The translations under genes and the position numbers were made by a program. Below the pieces are notes generated by a model. That model was not told where the DNA came from, did not search any database, and worked only from the letters and a program-made list of their open reading frames with translations. DNA of 54,418 bases, from assembly GCF_009857845.1 (NCBI RefSeq), contig NZ_WWEQ01000016.1, forward strand, positions 1-54,418, given 5' to 3'. The DNA is from Brevibacterium rongguiense. GTDB lineage: Bacteria; Actinomycetota; Actinomycetes; Actinomycetales; Brevibacteriaceae. Positions 8,539 to 22,697 of the stretch are shown here, one piece after another (the first letter of the stretch is position 1; the number at the start of each line of letters is the position of its first letter).

Positions 8539-9588
8539 TCAGGGCCGCGGGCTGCGCTGCATCGCGTCGTGGACCTCGCCCACGAGCTCCTCGAGGACGT
8601 CCTCGAGGAACAGCACCCCCACCGCCTGCGCGCGGTCGTCGAGCACCCGGCCCACGTGATTGCCCGCGTCCTGCATCTGGGCCAGCGAGTCCTCGATCTC
8701 GTCGCCCGCGCGCAGGGTGACGAGCGGCCGGAAGCGCTTCGCCGGCACCGGCGCGCGGTAGTCGGCCTCGGTGTCCGCATAGAGGACATCCTTGATGTGC
8801 AGATAGCTCTCCGGCACCCCATCGGAGCCCAGCACGATGTAGCGGGAGTACCCCGTCCTGCCCACGAGGTGCTCGAGCTGGGCCGGCGTGACCTCCGCCG
8901 GGATCGTCACCACCTCATCGAGCGGGACCATGACGTCGCCGATCGTCTTGTCCGAGAACTCGAGCGCGCCCTTGAGCAGGCCCGTGTCATCGCTGAGCAG
9001 CCCCTCGCGCTGGGACTCGGCGACGATCGACTGGACCTCCTCGACCGTGTACGCGGCATTCACCTCGTCGCGGGGCACGACGCCCAGCAGGCGCAGCACG
9101 AGGTTGGCGAACGCGTTGAGCGGGCGGATGGCGAACCCGAACACCCGCGAGAGGAACACGAGCGGGGGCGTGAGCAGCAGCGCCGCCTGGCGGGCGGCCG
9201 CCAGCGAGATGTTCTTCGGGATCATCTCCCCCACCACCACGTGGAGGAAGGTCACGATGGCCAGCGCGAGCACGAACGCGATCGGCGCCGACAGCGCCTC
9301 GGGCGTTCCCAAGCGGTGCAGCGGCCCCTCGAGCAGGTGGTGGATCGCGGGCTCGGCGACGTTGCCCAGCAGCAGCGAGCACACGGTGATGCCCAGCTGG
9401 CAGATCGCGAGCATCGCGGAGACGTGCTCCATGCCGTACAGCGTGGTCTTGGCCGCGCGCGAGCCCTCCTCCGCCGCCGGCTCGATCTGGGAGCGCTTGG
9501 CGGAGACGACGCCGAACTCTGCCGCGACGAAGAAGGCATTGCCCAGCAGCAGCACGACGAGCCAGATCAGCCCGAGCCAGTCACTCAT
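8539..9588 (-). CDS. CNNM/CBS-domain membrane protein (HlyC/CorC family), short partner
   Basis: 349 residues. An N-terminal CNNM (DUF21) membrane domain starts WLGLIWLVVLLLGNAFFVAA and includes GEMIPKNISLAAARQ. A CBS pair follows (MVPLDEVVTIP to VGVLFLEDVLEELVGEV). The C-terminal CorC_HlyC domain of its neighbour is absent. Family members act in divalent-cation transport or homeostasis, and the older haemolysin name is misleading. The ATG lies inside the end of the upstream paralogue (8-bp overlap), so the two are coupled and may form a heteromer. Substrate unknown. Confidence 0.88.
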   Translation of the reverse strand: MSDWLGLIWLVVLLLGNAFFVAAEFGVVSAKRSQIEPAAEEGSRAAKTTLYGMEHVSAMLAICQLGITVCSLLLGNVAEPAIHHLLEGPLHRLGTPEALSAPIAFVLALAIVTFLHVVVGEMIPKNISLAAARQAALLLTPPLVFLSRVFGFAIRPLNAFANLVLRLLGVVPRDEVNAAYTVEEVQSIVAESQREGLLSDDTGLLKGALEFSDKTIGDVMVPLDEVVTIPAEVTPAQLEHLVGRTGYSRYIVLGSDGVPESYLHIKDVLYADTEADYRAPVPAKRFRPLVTLRAGDEIEDSLAQMQDAGNHVGRVLDDRAQAVGVLFLEDVLEELVGEVHDAMQRSPRP

Positions 9589-10918
9589 GGCGCTCCCCCG
9601 CCCCGCCCGGCTGGGCCGGATAGCCCGCGTAGTCCGGGATGAGGCGCAGCCGCTCGATGCGGTGGCCGTGCATCCGCTCGACGACGAGCTCGGCGTCGGC
9701 GAGGCGCACGCGCTCCCCGACGACGGGGATCCGCCCGAGCGCCAGCAGCACGCAGCCGGCCACGGTCTCGTAGTCCGGGTCCTCCGGGATCTCGATGCCG
9801 GTGACCGCCTCGACCTCATCGGGGCGCAGCCGGCCCGGCACGATCCACGAGCCGTCGCGGGCCGGGCGCACGCTCACGCGCATCCGGTCGTGCTCATCGG
9901 CGACCTCGCCCACGAGCTCCTCGACCACGTCCTCGAGCGTCACCACGCCGGCCGTGCCGCCGTACTCGTCGACGACGACGGCCATCTGGTTGCCGCGCTC
10001 GCGCAGGACGCGCAGCAGCGGGTCGAGCGGCAGCGTCTCCGGCACCTCGGAGACGTCCGTCATGAGGCCGCCGGCGAACGCGTCGCCGCGGTTGGGCAGG
10101 GGCACGGCGAACGCCTGCTTGACGTGGACGACGCCCAGGATCTCATCGCGCGAATCGCCGACGACGGGGAAGCGGGAGAAGCCGGTCTCGCGGGCGAGCT
10201 CCATGATCTCCGCCGCCGTCGTGGACTTGCGCACCGTCGACATCCGGGTGCGCGGGCTCATGACGTCCTCGGCGGTGCGCTCGGAGAACGCGAGGGTGCG
10301 GGTGAGCAGGTCCGCGGTCTGCTCGTCCATCGTGCCCTCCTCCGCGGAGTGGCGCACGAGGGCGGTGAGCTCATCGGCGGAGCGGCCGGCGGTGCTCTCC
10401 TCCTGGGGCTCGATGCCCATCGCCTCGAGGACCTTGTTCGCGGTGCCGTTGAGCACCGCGATGACCGGCTTGAAGGCCAGCGAGAACACGTACTGGATGG
10501 GCACCGCGATCCGCGCGGCCGCCAGGGGCGCGGCGATCGCGAGGTTCTTGGGCACGAGCTCGCCGATCACCATGGACAGCACGGTCGAGACGATGAGCGC
10601 GGCCGCCAGGGCCACCCCGTCGGCGAGCGCGACGGGCACGGGCAGCAGCTCGAGGACCGGGGCGAGGATCCGCCCGAGCGAGGGCTCCATGAGGTAGCCG
10701 GTGAGCAGGGTCGTGATCGTGATGCCCACCTGCGCGGCCGACAGCTGCGTCGACAGGTGGTGCATGCCGCGCTCGATGTAACGCGAGCCGCGCTCGCCGC
10801 GGGCCACCGCCTGCTCGACCGTGTGCTTGTCGAGCGTGAGGAGGGAGAACTCGCCGGCGACGAAGACGCCGGTGCCCAGGATGAGCAGGAGCGCGAGCGC
10901 GAGGAGCAGCCATTCCAT
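9581..10918 (-). CDS. CNNM/CBS/CorC-domain membrane protein (HlyC/CorC family), long partner
   Basis: 445 residues in the order CNNM membrane domain (about 1-190; GELVPKNLAIAAPLA), CBS pair (about 205-330; MSPRTRMSTVRK ... VVTLEDVVEELVGEV) and C-terminal CorC_HlyC domain (WIVPGRLRPDEVEAVTGIEI). A probable cation transport or sensing protein of the inner membrane, paired with the shorter paralogue downstream. The ATG at 10918 overlaps the TGA of an upstream 48-codon ORF as TGATG, an arrangement seen at genuine cistron boundaries elsewhere in this window. Confidence 0.9.
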   Translation of the reverse strand: MEWLLLALALLLILGTGVFVAGEFSLLTLDKHTVEQAVARGERGSRYIERGMHHLSTQLSAAQVGITITTLLTGYLMEPSLGRILAPVLELLPVPVALADGVALAAALIVSTVLSMVIGELVPKNLAIAAPLAAARIAVPIQYVFSLAFKPVIAVLNGTANKVLEAMGIEPQEESTAGRSADELTALVRHSAEEGTMDEQTADLLTRTLAFSERTAEDVMSPRTRMSTVRKSTTAAEIMELARETGFSRFPVVGDSRDEILGVVHVKQAFAVPLPNRGDAFAGGLMTDVSEVPETLPLDPLLRVLRERGNQMAVVVDEYGGTAGVVTLEDVVEELVGEVADEHDRMRVSVRPARDGSWIVPGRLRPDEVEAVTGIEIPEDPDYETVAGCVLLALGRIPVVGERVRLADAELVVERMHGHRIERLRLIPDYAGYPAQPGGAGERHE

Positions 10919-11064
10919 CAGGCGCGGACCACCGCCGGGCGCGGCAGCGGCGGTGCCGGGCGGCGGTGCCGCGCGAACGCGCCCTGCCGGGGGCTGTGGG
11001 CCGGGCGGGCCACGGGGGCGTGAAGGGGGCCGGCGCAGCGCCGGCTCGGACTGTCACCGCTCAT
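10918..11064 (-). CDS. Candidate 48-residue leaderless small ORF ahead of the CNNM pair
   Basis: The ATG at 11064 is six bases after a TAGGAT -10-like box, as in leaderless transcripts. The frame stays open for 48 codons and its TGA overlaps the ATG of the long CNNM gene (TGATG). The peptide is rich in Pro, Arg, His and Ala (starts MSGDSPSRRCAGPLH), with one Cys, no membrane segment and no recognised domain. An 8-bp hairpin-forming repeat (11029-11045) lies inside it. High GC makes chance ORFs of this size common. What speaks for it is the promoter spacing plus the exact coupling junction. It could be a leader peptide that only serves translation of the downstream genes. Confidence 0.35.
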   Translation of the reverse strand: MSGDSPSRRCAGPLHAPVARPAHSPRQGAFARHRRPAPPLPRPAVVRA

Positions 11065-11097
11065 GGGGCGATCCTAGCCGAGTCGGGCGCCCGCCGA

Positions 11098-16434
<5,337 letters not shown>

Positions 16435-16438
<4 letters not shown>

Positions 16439-17049
16439 CCGGCACGAAGGACACGGCCATCGTCGTGGCCGGCGACGAGCTCGTCGCCGGCCACGGGGAC
16501 GGCCGCGGCCTGGGCTGGACCGGGCGCGTGGCCGCGCGCACGCTGCCCGCGCTGCCCACCGCGCGCTTCTACCCACTGGGCGTGCCCGCGGAGGACAGCG
16601 CGGCCTTCGCCAAGCGCGCGCTCGCCGAGGCCGGGCTGCGGTTCACTCCGGAGTCGGAGAACCGCCTCGTGCTCGCGCCGGGCTCGCACGACATCGCCTC
16701 GGGCCTGTCGACTGCCCGCTCGCGGCTCAACCTCGCCAACGTCTTGGATGCGGCGCTGGCCGCGGAGGTCGCGACGTTCGTCGTGGGCCCCACCCCGGTG
16801 CTGCGCGCGGAGGACAACCGCCGGATCGGCGAGCTCAGCCAGGGCTACGCGGACGTGGCGCTGCGCCGCGGCGTGCCCTTCGTCGACGCGTTCACCCCGC
16901 TCGACGGGCACCCGGTGTGGCAGCGCGAGCTCGCGGCCTCCGCGGCGGGCCTGCCCTCCCAGGAGGGCTACGGCCTCATCGCGTGGCTCGTGCTCAACCG
17001 CGGCTGGTTCGACTGGCTGGGCGTCGAGGACGCGCTGGCCCGCGCCTGA
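16435..17049 (+). CDS. SGNH/GDSL-hydrolase-like protein with atypical block I
   Basis: 204 residues. The GTG start overlaps the kgd stop (GTGA), so it is translationally coupled to kgd. The N-terminus VVAGDELVAGHGDGRGLGW aligns with block I of SGNH hydrolases (GDSxxxG), but the nucleophile position is Glu. VGPTPVLRAEDNRRI sits where block III (GxND) is expected, and DAFTPLDGHPVW is like block V. With the serine missing, a normal esterase mechanism is doubtful; it may bind rather than hydrolyse, or be a conserved non-canonical subfamily. No signal peptide is seen, so it is probably cytosolic. Confidence 0.65.
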
Positions 17050-17188
17050 GCGCTCAGCCCTGCAAGCCCCAGCCGCCGGCGCCGGACGCACGGGCGCGCG
17101 AGCGCGGGGAACGTGCGCAGGAGCGCTGGTGCCGGGGCCCGCGGGGCGCCGGGCGGTGCAGGATTGGCCCCGGGTGCACCGCCGCGCG

Positions 17189-17218
17189 TTGGCGGGCCCG
17201 CGGGCCGTATGGGAAGAT
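17189..17218 (+). promoter_or_regulatory. Possible promoter of the bL37 gene
   Basis: TTGGCG (17189-17194), an 18-nt spacer and GAAGAT (17213-17218) would start transcription about 20 nt before the ATG. The match is moderate, in an otherwise empty 197-bp gap. Confidence 0.3.
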
Positions 17219-17246
17219 GGTCCGGGTCAATGAGAAGGAGAGAGCT

Positions 17247-17321
17247 ATGAGCAAGCGCGCACGCAAGCGCCGCGACCGCAAGCGCCGCGGCCCCAACCAC
17301 GGCAAGCGCCCCAACGCATGA
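17247..17321 (+). CDS. 50S ribosomal protein bL37
   Basis: A 24-residue, extremely basic protein (MSKRARKRRDRKRR..., ending NHGKRPNA). The C-terminal NHGKRPN and the Lys/Arg run match bL37, the tiny actinobacterial large-subunit protein seen in mycobacterial ribosome structures. A strong ribosome-binding site (GAAGGAGAG) lies 5 nt before the ATG. It is far below normal gene-calling limits. It lies between kgd/SGNH and the convergent rsrA-sigR operon and ends at a powerful hairpin. Confidence 0.9.
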   Translation: MSKRARKRRDRKRRGPNHGKRPNA

Positions 17322-17340
17322 GCTGACGCTCTGACGTCGC

Positions 17341-17388
17341 AGCAGGGCCGAGGCGCCCCGGGATCTCCCGGGGCGCCTCGGCCCTGCT
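17341..17388. terminator. Bidirectional terminator between bL37 and rsrA
   Basis: A perfect inverted repeat with 22-bp arms (17341-17362 and 17367-17388) and an ATCT loop. It begins 19 bp after the bL37 stop and serves the convergent rsrA side as well. Its arm contains GCCGAGGCGCCC, also present in the terminator at 51923-51968. Confidence 0.9.
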
Positions 17389-17495
17389 GGCGTCTGCGCT
17401 GCTGGTGGGTGCCGTGCTGGCCGGCGCTTGCCGGTGGGTGCCGCGCTGTCGGTGGTCGCTGTGCTGCCGGTGGCTGCTGGGCTGCCCGGAGCCGC

Positions 17496-17789
17496 TCAGC
17501 CGTTCCAGCGCGCGATGATCGTGCGCTGCTCGACGACGATGCGCGCGCGGATGCGCTCGCGCAGGCCGTCGGGCGCCTCGTCGGACTGACACGAGCGGCG
17601 CACGAGCTGCTTGAGCATCGCCTCGATCGCGTACTCGCTCTGGCATTCCGGGCACGTGGCCAGGTGGTGTTCGATCTCGCCGAGCTCGGAGGCGTCGAGT
17701 TCGCCGTCCAGGTAGTGGTAGATCCGCTCGAGGCTCGAGAGCCGCTCCGGTGAGAAGCGGGCGGTTTCGGGGGTGCGCTCCTCGCTCAT
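17496..17789 (-). CDS. rsrA: Anti-sigma factor RsrA (zinc-binding, mycothiol system)
   Basis: 97 residues of the ZAS family. The redox zinc motif is [13 protein letters not shown] (HxxxCxxC), and a further conserved Cys lies in [10 protein letters not shown], matching RsrA/RshA. It binds SigR in the reduced state and releases it on disulfide stress. ATG 17789 overlaps the sigR stop (ATGA), giving the coupled sigma/anti-sigma stoichiometry typical of these pairs. Confidence 0.93.
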   Translation of the reverse strand: MSEERTPETARFSPERLSSLERIYHYLDGELDASELGEIEHHLATCPECQSEYAIEAMLKQLVRRSCQSDEAPDGLRERIRARIVVEQRTIIARWNG

Positions 17790-18589
17790 CGCTGCTCTCC
17801 CTTCTGCGTGCTCGCGGCTTTCCTCTGGGGGCTTGCGGCCTTGCCTGCCGTGGGCTTCTGCCCGGACTTCTTCTGCGGCGCCGTCTGCTGGGCCGCCGGC
17901 TTCTTCCCGCCGGGCTTCTTCGCCGGGGCCTTCTTCGCCCCCGCCTGCTGCGGCGCGGCCTGCTGCCCGCCGGAGCGCGCGGCGCTGGGATCCGTGCCGA
18001 AGCCGCGGTCGGCCGCGTAGTCGGAGAGCATCTCGCGCAGCTGCCGGCGCCCGCGGTGCAGGCGCGACATCACGGTGCCGATGGGCGTCTCCATGATCTC
18101 CGCGATCTCCTTGTAGGGCAGCCCCTCGACGTCCGCGTAGTAGACGACCATGCGGAACTCCTCCGCGAGCCTGCCCAGGGCGTCCTTGACGTCGCTGTCG
18201 GGCAGGTGGTCGAGGGCCTCGAGCTCGGCCGAGCGCCCGTCCGAGGACGAGTGGCTGGCCGCCCGCGCGATCTGCCAGTCCTCGATGTTCTCCCCCGAGG
18301 ACTCCTGGGGCTGGCGCTGCTTCTTGCGGTAGGTGTTGATGAACGTGTTCGTGAGGATGCGGTAGAGCCACGCCTTGAGGTTCGTGCCCGGCGTGTACTG
18401 GTGGAAGGCCGCGTAGGCCTTCGCGTAGGACTCCTGGACGAGGTCCTCCGCATCCGCGGGGTTGCGCGTCATCCTCAGCGCCGCCGCATAGAGCTGATTG
18501 ACATACTCCATGGCGTCGCGCTCGAAGCGCTCCGTGCGCTCACGGTCGGTTTCCTCTGCGGGCGATTGCGCAGTCATCGAGTCACTCAT
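17786..18589 (-). CDS. sigR: ECF sigma factor SigR/SigH (thiol-oxidative stress)
   Basis: 267 residues. Region 2 is seen in [20 protein letters not shown] to [20 protein letters not shown], and region 4 in [20 protein letters not shown] with [15 protein letters not shown]. The unusual part is a C-terminal tail of about 65 residues rich in Lys, Ala, Gln and Pro ([19 protein letters not shown]) that is absent from most SigR proteins; it may be a nucleic-acid-binding extension. The start is ATG 18589 or 18577 (MTAQ); neither has a strong ribosome-binding site. It drives the disulfide-stress regulon with RsrA. Confidence 0.93.
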   Translation of the reverse strand: MSDSMTAQSPAEETDRERTERFERDAMEYVNQLYAAALRMTRNPADAEDLVQESYAKAYAAFHQYTPGTNLKAWLYRILTNTFINTYRKKQRQPQESSGENIEDWQIARAASHSSSDGRSAELEALDHLPDSDVKDALGRLAEEFRMVVYYADVEGLPYKEIAEIMETPIGTVMSRLHRGRRQLREMLSDYAADRGFGTDPSAARSGGQQAAPQQAGAKKAPAKKPGGKKPAAQQTAPQKKSGQKPTAGKAASPQRKAASTQKGEQR

Positions 18590-18751
18590 CACCGTCAATC
18601 GTACGTCGGGCCGCTGCCGCGGCGCTCGGCGCTCATCCAACGCCTGCACGCGCATCACCTCTCAGCTGGAGAACAAGCGGACCTGCCGCCCGCCGGGGCA
18701 CGCCCGCGCAGGCCCCTGGGGCGTCCGCGGCCGCTGCCGTCGTGGGTGCAC

Positions 18752-18777
18752 AACGGGGTCCCCGGTGCGAATATTCC
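18752..18777 (-). promoter_or_regulatory. SigR-dependent autoregulatory promoter of sigR-rsrA
   Basis: On the minus strand GGAAT (18777-18773) and GTT (18754-18752) are separated by exactly 18 nt, the GGAAT-N18-GTT consensus of SigR/SigH. It lies about 165 bp upstream of sigR. Positive autoregulation is established for this sigma family, which makes the site credible. Confidence 0.75.
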
Positions 18778-18858
18778 GCGCGCCGGGCCCCGGTGCGCCC
18801 CGGCCGCGGCGCGCTATGCTGGCGCTTGAGACAACAGCCGCAAGCGAAAGGCATCATC

Positions 18859-19350
18859 GTGTCCCTGGTCCGACTGCTCGCCCGCCCCATGCTCGCCTCC
18901 GCCTACATCGCCAACGGCATCGCGCGCGTGAAGAACCCGAAGGCCAGCGCGGGCTCGGTGGCTCCGCTGCTCAGCCTCGCGAAGAAGAACGTCGACATCC
19001 CGGTCGATGCGGAGACCGCGGCGCGGATCGCCGGCGGCGCTCAGGTCGCGGCCGGTGCGCTGCTGGCCATCGGCCGCTTCCCGCGCATCTCCTCCACCAT
19101 CCTCATCGGCACCTACGTCCTCGACGTCGTGGGCGAGCAGATGTCGAAGGGCAAGCTCGATCCGAAGGAGGAGCTGGCCAACGGCTCGCTGCTGACGAAG
19201 ACCTCGCTGCTCGGCGGAGCGCTCCTGGCAGCCGTCGACACGGCCGGCCGTCCCGGCCTCGTGTGGCGGGCCCAGCACGCCGCCGAGGAGCTGCGCGAGG
19301 CCGTCGAGCGCAACACCGCCAAGGCGATCGACGCGGTCTCCCCCAACTGA
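18859..19350 (+). CDS. DoxX-like membrane protein
   Basis: 163 residues. GTG 18859 is preceded by GCGAAAGG. The N-terminus [21 protein letters not shown] is the DoxX first helix. Further hydrophobic helices are [34 protein letters not shown] and [16 protein letters not shown], so about four membrane segments. DoxX proteins are linked to membrane redox and thiol stress in actinobacteria, which suits the divergent sigR neighbour, though the exact reaction is unknown. A TATGCT -10-like box lies at 18815-18820. aroA follows after 8 bp, so co-transcription is likely. Confidence 0.8.
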   Translation: MSLVRLLARPMLASAYIANGIARVKNPKASAGSVAPLLSLAKKNVDIPVDAETAARIAGGAQVAAGALLAIGRFPRISSTILIGTYVLDVVGEQMSKGKLDPKEELANGSLLTKTSLLGGALLAAVDTAGRPGLVWRAQHAAEELREAVERNTAKAIDAVSPN

Positions 19351-19358
19351 GGACCCCC

Positions 19359-20675
19359 GTGAGCTCCACGCCCTGGCCCGCACCGGAAGCACGCCATCCG
19401 GTGCGGGCCACTGTCGCCGTTCCCGGCTCGAAGTCGCTGACCAACCGCTACCTCGTGCTCGCCGCGCTGGCCGACGGCGATTCGCGCATCGCTAATCCGC
19501 TGCGCAGCCGCGATGCCGACCTCATGATCGGCGCGCTCTCCGCGCTCGGCGCCGAATTCAGTGAGCCCGAGCCCGGCGTCCTGCGGGTCCGTCCGGCCCC
19601 GGGGCCCGGCGCCCGGGCGCTCGCCGGGCAGGCGCGCATCGAGTGCGGGCTCGCGGGCACCGTCATGCGCTTCGTCCCGCCCCTGGCCGCCGCCCTGGGG
19701 CGCGCCGCGGCCTTCGACGGCGACGAGCAGGCGCGCGGTCGCCCGATGGGCACGATGCTGAGCGCACTGCGCGAGCTGGGCGTGGACGTGGACGGCGAGG
19801 CCCTGCCGTTCGCGCTGGCGCCCGCGCCCGGGGGCGTGCGCGGCGGCCACCTCGAGATCGACGCAAGCGCCTCGAGCCAGTTCGTCTCCGGCCTCCTGCT
19901 CGCCGCGTGCGCGTTCGACCTGGGCCTCGAGCTCGCCCACACGGGCACCGCGCTGCCCTCGCAGCCGCACATCGACATGACGCTCGAGGCGCTCGCGGAC
20001 GCGGGCGTCATCGTCTCCGCGCCCCGGCCCGGGCGCTGGGTGGTCGAGCCCGGCCGCCCGCGCGGGCTCGAGGTGGCCGTGGAGCCGGACCTGTCCAACG
20101 CCGCCGCGTTCGTCGCGGCCGCAATCGCCACCGGCGGCACGGTCGACGTGCCGCTGTGGCCCTGCGCCACCACACAGGCCGGCGATGCGATCCGCGGCCT
20201 TGCGCATGACTTCGGCGCTCAGGTCGAGCTCTCCCGCGCGGGCCTGCGGGTGGAGGGGCCGCAGCGACTCGCCCCCATCGAGGCGGACCTGGGCGCGGTG
20301 GGCGAGCTCACCCCCGTCGTCGCCGCGGTCGCGGCGCTGGCGGACGGGACGTCGACGCTGCGCGGCATCGGCCACCTGCGCGGCCACGAGACGGACCGGC
20401 TGGCCGCACTGGCCGCCGAGCTCCAGGCCGTGGGCGCACGGGTGGAGGAGGGGCCCGACTACCTCCGGATCACCGGGCCCGCCGACCGCGGTGCTGTGTG
20501 GCACACGTACGCCGATCACCGCATGGTCATGGCCGGGGCAATCGTGGGCCTGCGCGTGCCCGGCGTGGTCATCGAGGACCCGGACACCGTCGCGAAGACG
20601 ATGCCGGACTTCGCGGCCCGCTGGACGAAGATGCTCGAGCAGGCGCCCGGCACCGCCGCCGCGGAGCGCAGGTGA
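19359..20675 (+). CDS. aroA: 3-phosphoshikimate 1-carboxyvinyltransferase (EPSP synthase)
   Basis: 438 residues of the shikimate pathway; transfers enolpyruvyl from PEP to shikimate-3-phosphate. Signatures: [20 protein letters not shown] (N-terminal PEP/S3P loop), [34 protein letters not shown] and the C-terminal [16 protein letters not shown] 19359 follows GAGGACCCCC. The gene follows the DoxX gene by 8 bp and overlaps rsgA by four bases (GTGA). aroA beside sigH/rsrA and rsgA is an arrangement shared with mycobacteria. Confidence 0.96.
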   Translation: MSSTPWPAPEARHPVRATVAVPGSKSLTNRYLVLAALADGDSRIANPLRSRDADLMIGALSALGAEFSEPEPGVLRVRPAPGPGARALAGQARIECGLAGTVMRFVPPLAAALGRAAAFDGDEQARGRPMGTMLSALRELGVDVDGEALPFALAPAPGGVRGGHLEIDASASSQFVSGLLLAACAFDLGLELAHTGTALPSQPHIDMTLEALADAGVIVSAPRPGRWVVEPGRPRGLEVAVEPDLSNAAAFVAAAIATGGTVDVPLWPCATTQAGDAIRGLAHDFGAQVELSRAGLRVEGPQRLAPIEADLGAVGELTPVVAAVAALADGTSTLRGIGHLRGHETDRLAALAAELQAVGARVEEGPDYLRITGPADRGAVWHTYADHRMVMAGAIVGLRVPGVVIEDPDTVAKTMPDFAARWTKMLEQAPGTAAAERR

Positions 20676-21688
20676 GCCCGCGCTACCGGGACTTCACCGA
20701 GGACGACTACCGGCCGCGGCCCAACCGCCGCGGCAGCCGCCCCCGCACGAAGGAGCGCCCCGCCTACGAATCCGCCGTCACCGGCATGATCACCGCCGTC
20801 GACCGCGGCCGCTACCGCGCCGTCGTCCTCGACGGCGCGGAGGACCGGACCGTCGCGGGGGTGCGCGCGGCGCGGCTGCGGCGCACGGCCCTGGTGCCCG
20901 GCGACCGGGTGGACCTCGTGGGCGACACGAGCGGGGCCGAGGGCTCGCTCGCCCGGATCGTCGGCCTCCAGCCGCGCTGCACGGTCCTGCGCCGCAGCGC
21001 CGACGACGCGGATGAGACCGAGCGGGTGATCGTCGCCAATGCCGATCAGCTCGTCATCGTCACCGCGACGGCGGACCCCGCCCCGTCGGAGGGCCTCATC
21101 GACCGCGCGATGGCCGCCGCCTTCGATGCGGGCATCGAGCCGCTGCTGGCCGTCACCAAGCTCGACCTCGCGCCGCTCGACGACATCGTCGAGCGCTTCG
21201 GCGCCACCGGCATCGACATCGTGCCCTGCGGGCTGGGCCCGGACGGCCGGGTGCGCACCGAGGAGCTCCGCCCCCGCCTGGAGCACCGCCTCAGCGTGCT
21301 GCTCGGCCACTCCGGGGTGGGCAAGTCGACGCTCATGAACGCCCTGCTCCCGCAGGCCGCGCGCGCCACCGGTGCGGTCAACGACGTCACCGGGCGCGGC
21401 CGCCACACCTCGTCCTCCGCCCTCGCACTGCCCGTGGGCGCCGACGGGTGGGTCGTCGACACCCCGGGTGTGCGCAGCTTCGGGCTCGCCCACGTCGATC
21501 CCGACAGCGTGGTGGCGGCGTTCGCCGACCTCGTGCCGGCCACCGCGGACTGCCCGAAGGGCTGCACCCACCTCGCGGACTCCCCCGGCTGCGCGCTCGA
21601 TGCGTGGGTGGCGCAGGGCCGGGCCGGTGAGGCGGGCCCGGCGCGCCTGGCCTCCCTGCGCCGGCTGCTCGCGGGGCTGCGCGGCTGA
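20672..21688 (+). CDS. rsgA: Ribosome small subunit-dependent GTPase A
   Basis: 338 residues, a circularly permuted GTPase: G4 (TKLD) precedes G1 (GHSGVGKST) and G3 (DTPGVRSFG). An N-terminal OB-fold ([15 protein letters not shown]) and a C-terminal zinc-type region with [15 protein letters not shown] complete the family order. It matures the 30S subunit. GTG 20672 overlaps the aroA stop, so translation is coupled. The bases around the stop codon are repeated several times just downstream. Confidence 0.95.
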   Translation: MSPRYRDFTEDDYRPRPNRRGSRPRTKERPAYESAVTGMITAVDRGRYRAVVLDGAEDRTVAGVRAARLRRTALVPGDRVDLVGDTSGAEGSLARIVGLQPRCTVLRRSADDADETERVIVANADQLVIVTATADPAPSEGLIDRAMAAAFDAGIEPLLAVTKLDLAPLDDIVERFGATGIDIVPCGLGPDGRVRTEELRPRLEHRLSVLLGHSGVGKSTLMNALLPQAARATGAVNDVTGRGRHTSSSALALPVGADGWVVDTPGVRSFGLAHVDPDSVVAAFADLVPATADCPKGCTHLADSPGCALDAWVAQGRAGEAGPARLASLRRLLAGLRG

Positions 21689-21806
21689 GGGATTGCGCGG
21701 CTGAGGGGCTGCGCGACCAAAGCCCTGCGCGGCTGAGCGACCGCTTGATTCGGGGTCTGAGCGGTGAAGGGTCTGAGCGGTTCAGGGCCCGCGCGACTGA
21801 GGGCCG
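21677..21806 (+). repeat. Degenerate short direct repeats after rsgA
   Basis: Imperfect copies of GCGCGGCTGAGGG, which includes the last codons and stop of rsgA, recur about 15-20 bp apart (for example at 21679, 21695 and 21728), fading into CGGTCTGAGCGG-like units. The tract is non-coding, carries repeated TGA codons and fills half of the rsgA-hisN gap. Confidence 0.6.
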
Positions 21807-21932
21807 CACCGCCGCGGGCCAATGCGCGGACGGGCCTCCGCGGTGCCCGGGGCCACGCCGACGCCGCCGCACATGGCCCGCGGGCGGCGGGCGCCCGCCG
21901 TCCGCGGGCCGGCCGGCCGTAGTGTGGGGCGC

Positions 21933-22697
21933 ATGGACGATCTCCGATTCGCACTCGACCTCGCCGACCGCGCCGACGCGATCTCGCTGCCCGCGTTCCG
22001 CTCCCACGACTTCGCCGTCGAGCAGAAGCCCGATCTCACCCCGGTCACGGACGCAGACCGCGCCGTCGAGGCCATGATCCGCGAGCGCCTCGCCGAGGCC
22101 CGGCCCGCCGACTCGCTGCTGGGCGAGGAGTTCGGCGAGCGCGGCGCGGCCGCCCGGCGCTGGATCGTCGATCCCATCGACGGGACGAAGAACTTCGTGC
22201 GCGGCGTGCCCGTCTTCGCCACCCTCATCGCCCTCTACGAGGAGCGCACGCCGCTGCTGGGCGTCGTGAGCGCCCCAGCTCTCGGGCTGCGCTGGTACGC
22301 CCAGCAGGGCCAGGGTGCCTGGCGCAGCATCGCCGGCGCCCCGGCCGAGCGCCTGCGCGCCTCGGGCGTCGCGCGACTGGCCGACGCCTCGCTGTCATAC
22401 GCCTCGCTGGGCGGCTGGGCGCAGCGGGGCACCCGCGAGCGCTTCATCGAGCTGTGTGACACCGTGTGGCGCACCCGCGGCTACGGCGACTTCTGGTCCT
22501 ATATGTTGGTCGCCGAGGGCAGCGCGGACATCGCGTGCGAGCCGGAGCTCGAGCTCTACGACATGGCGGCCCTCGTCCCCGTCGTCACGGAGGCGGGCGG
22601 CGCGTTCACGGATCTGGACGGCCGGCCCGGCCCCTTCGGCGGCAATGCCCTGGCCACGAACGGCCGCCTGCACGACCAAGCCCTGGAGTACTTCTAG
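21933..22697 (+). CDS. hisN: Histidinol-phosphatase, inositol-monophosphatase type
   Basis: 254 residues of the IMPase superfamily. Metal-binding motifs are GEEFG, DPIDGTKNFVRG and the C-terminal ELYDMAALVPVVTEAGGAF. Actinobacteria use this type for histidinol-phosphate dephosphorylation. A general inositol-phosphatase role is the alternative. ATG 21933 has no ribosome-binding site but lies 8 bases after TAGTGT, suggesting a leaderless mRNA. It sits between rsgA and an aminotransferase, far from other his genes. Confidence 0.85.
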   Translation: MDDLRFALDLADRADAISLPAFRSHDFAVEQKPDLTPVTDADRAVEAMIRERLAEARPADSLLGEEFGERGAAARRWIVDPIDGTKNFVRGVPVFATLIALYEERTPLLGVVSAPALGLRWYAQQGQGAWRSIAGAPAERLRASGVARLADASLSYASLGGWAQRGTRERFIELCDTVWRTRGYGDFWSYMLVAEGSADIACEPELELYDMAALVPVVTEAGGAFTDLDGRPGPFGGNALATNGRLHDQALEYF

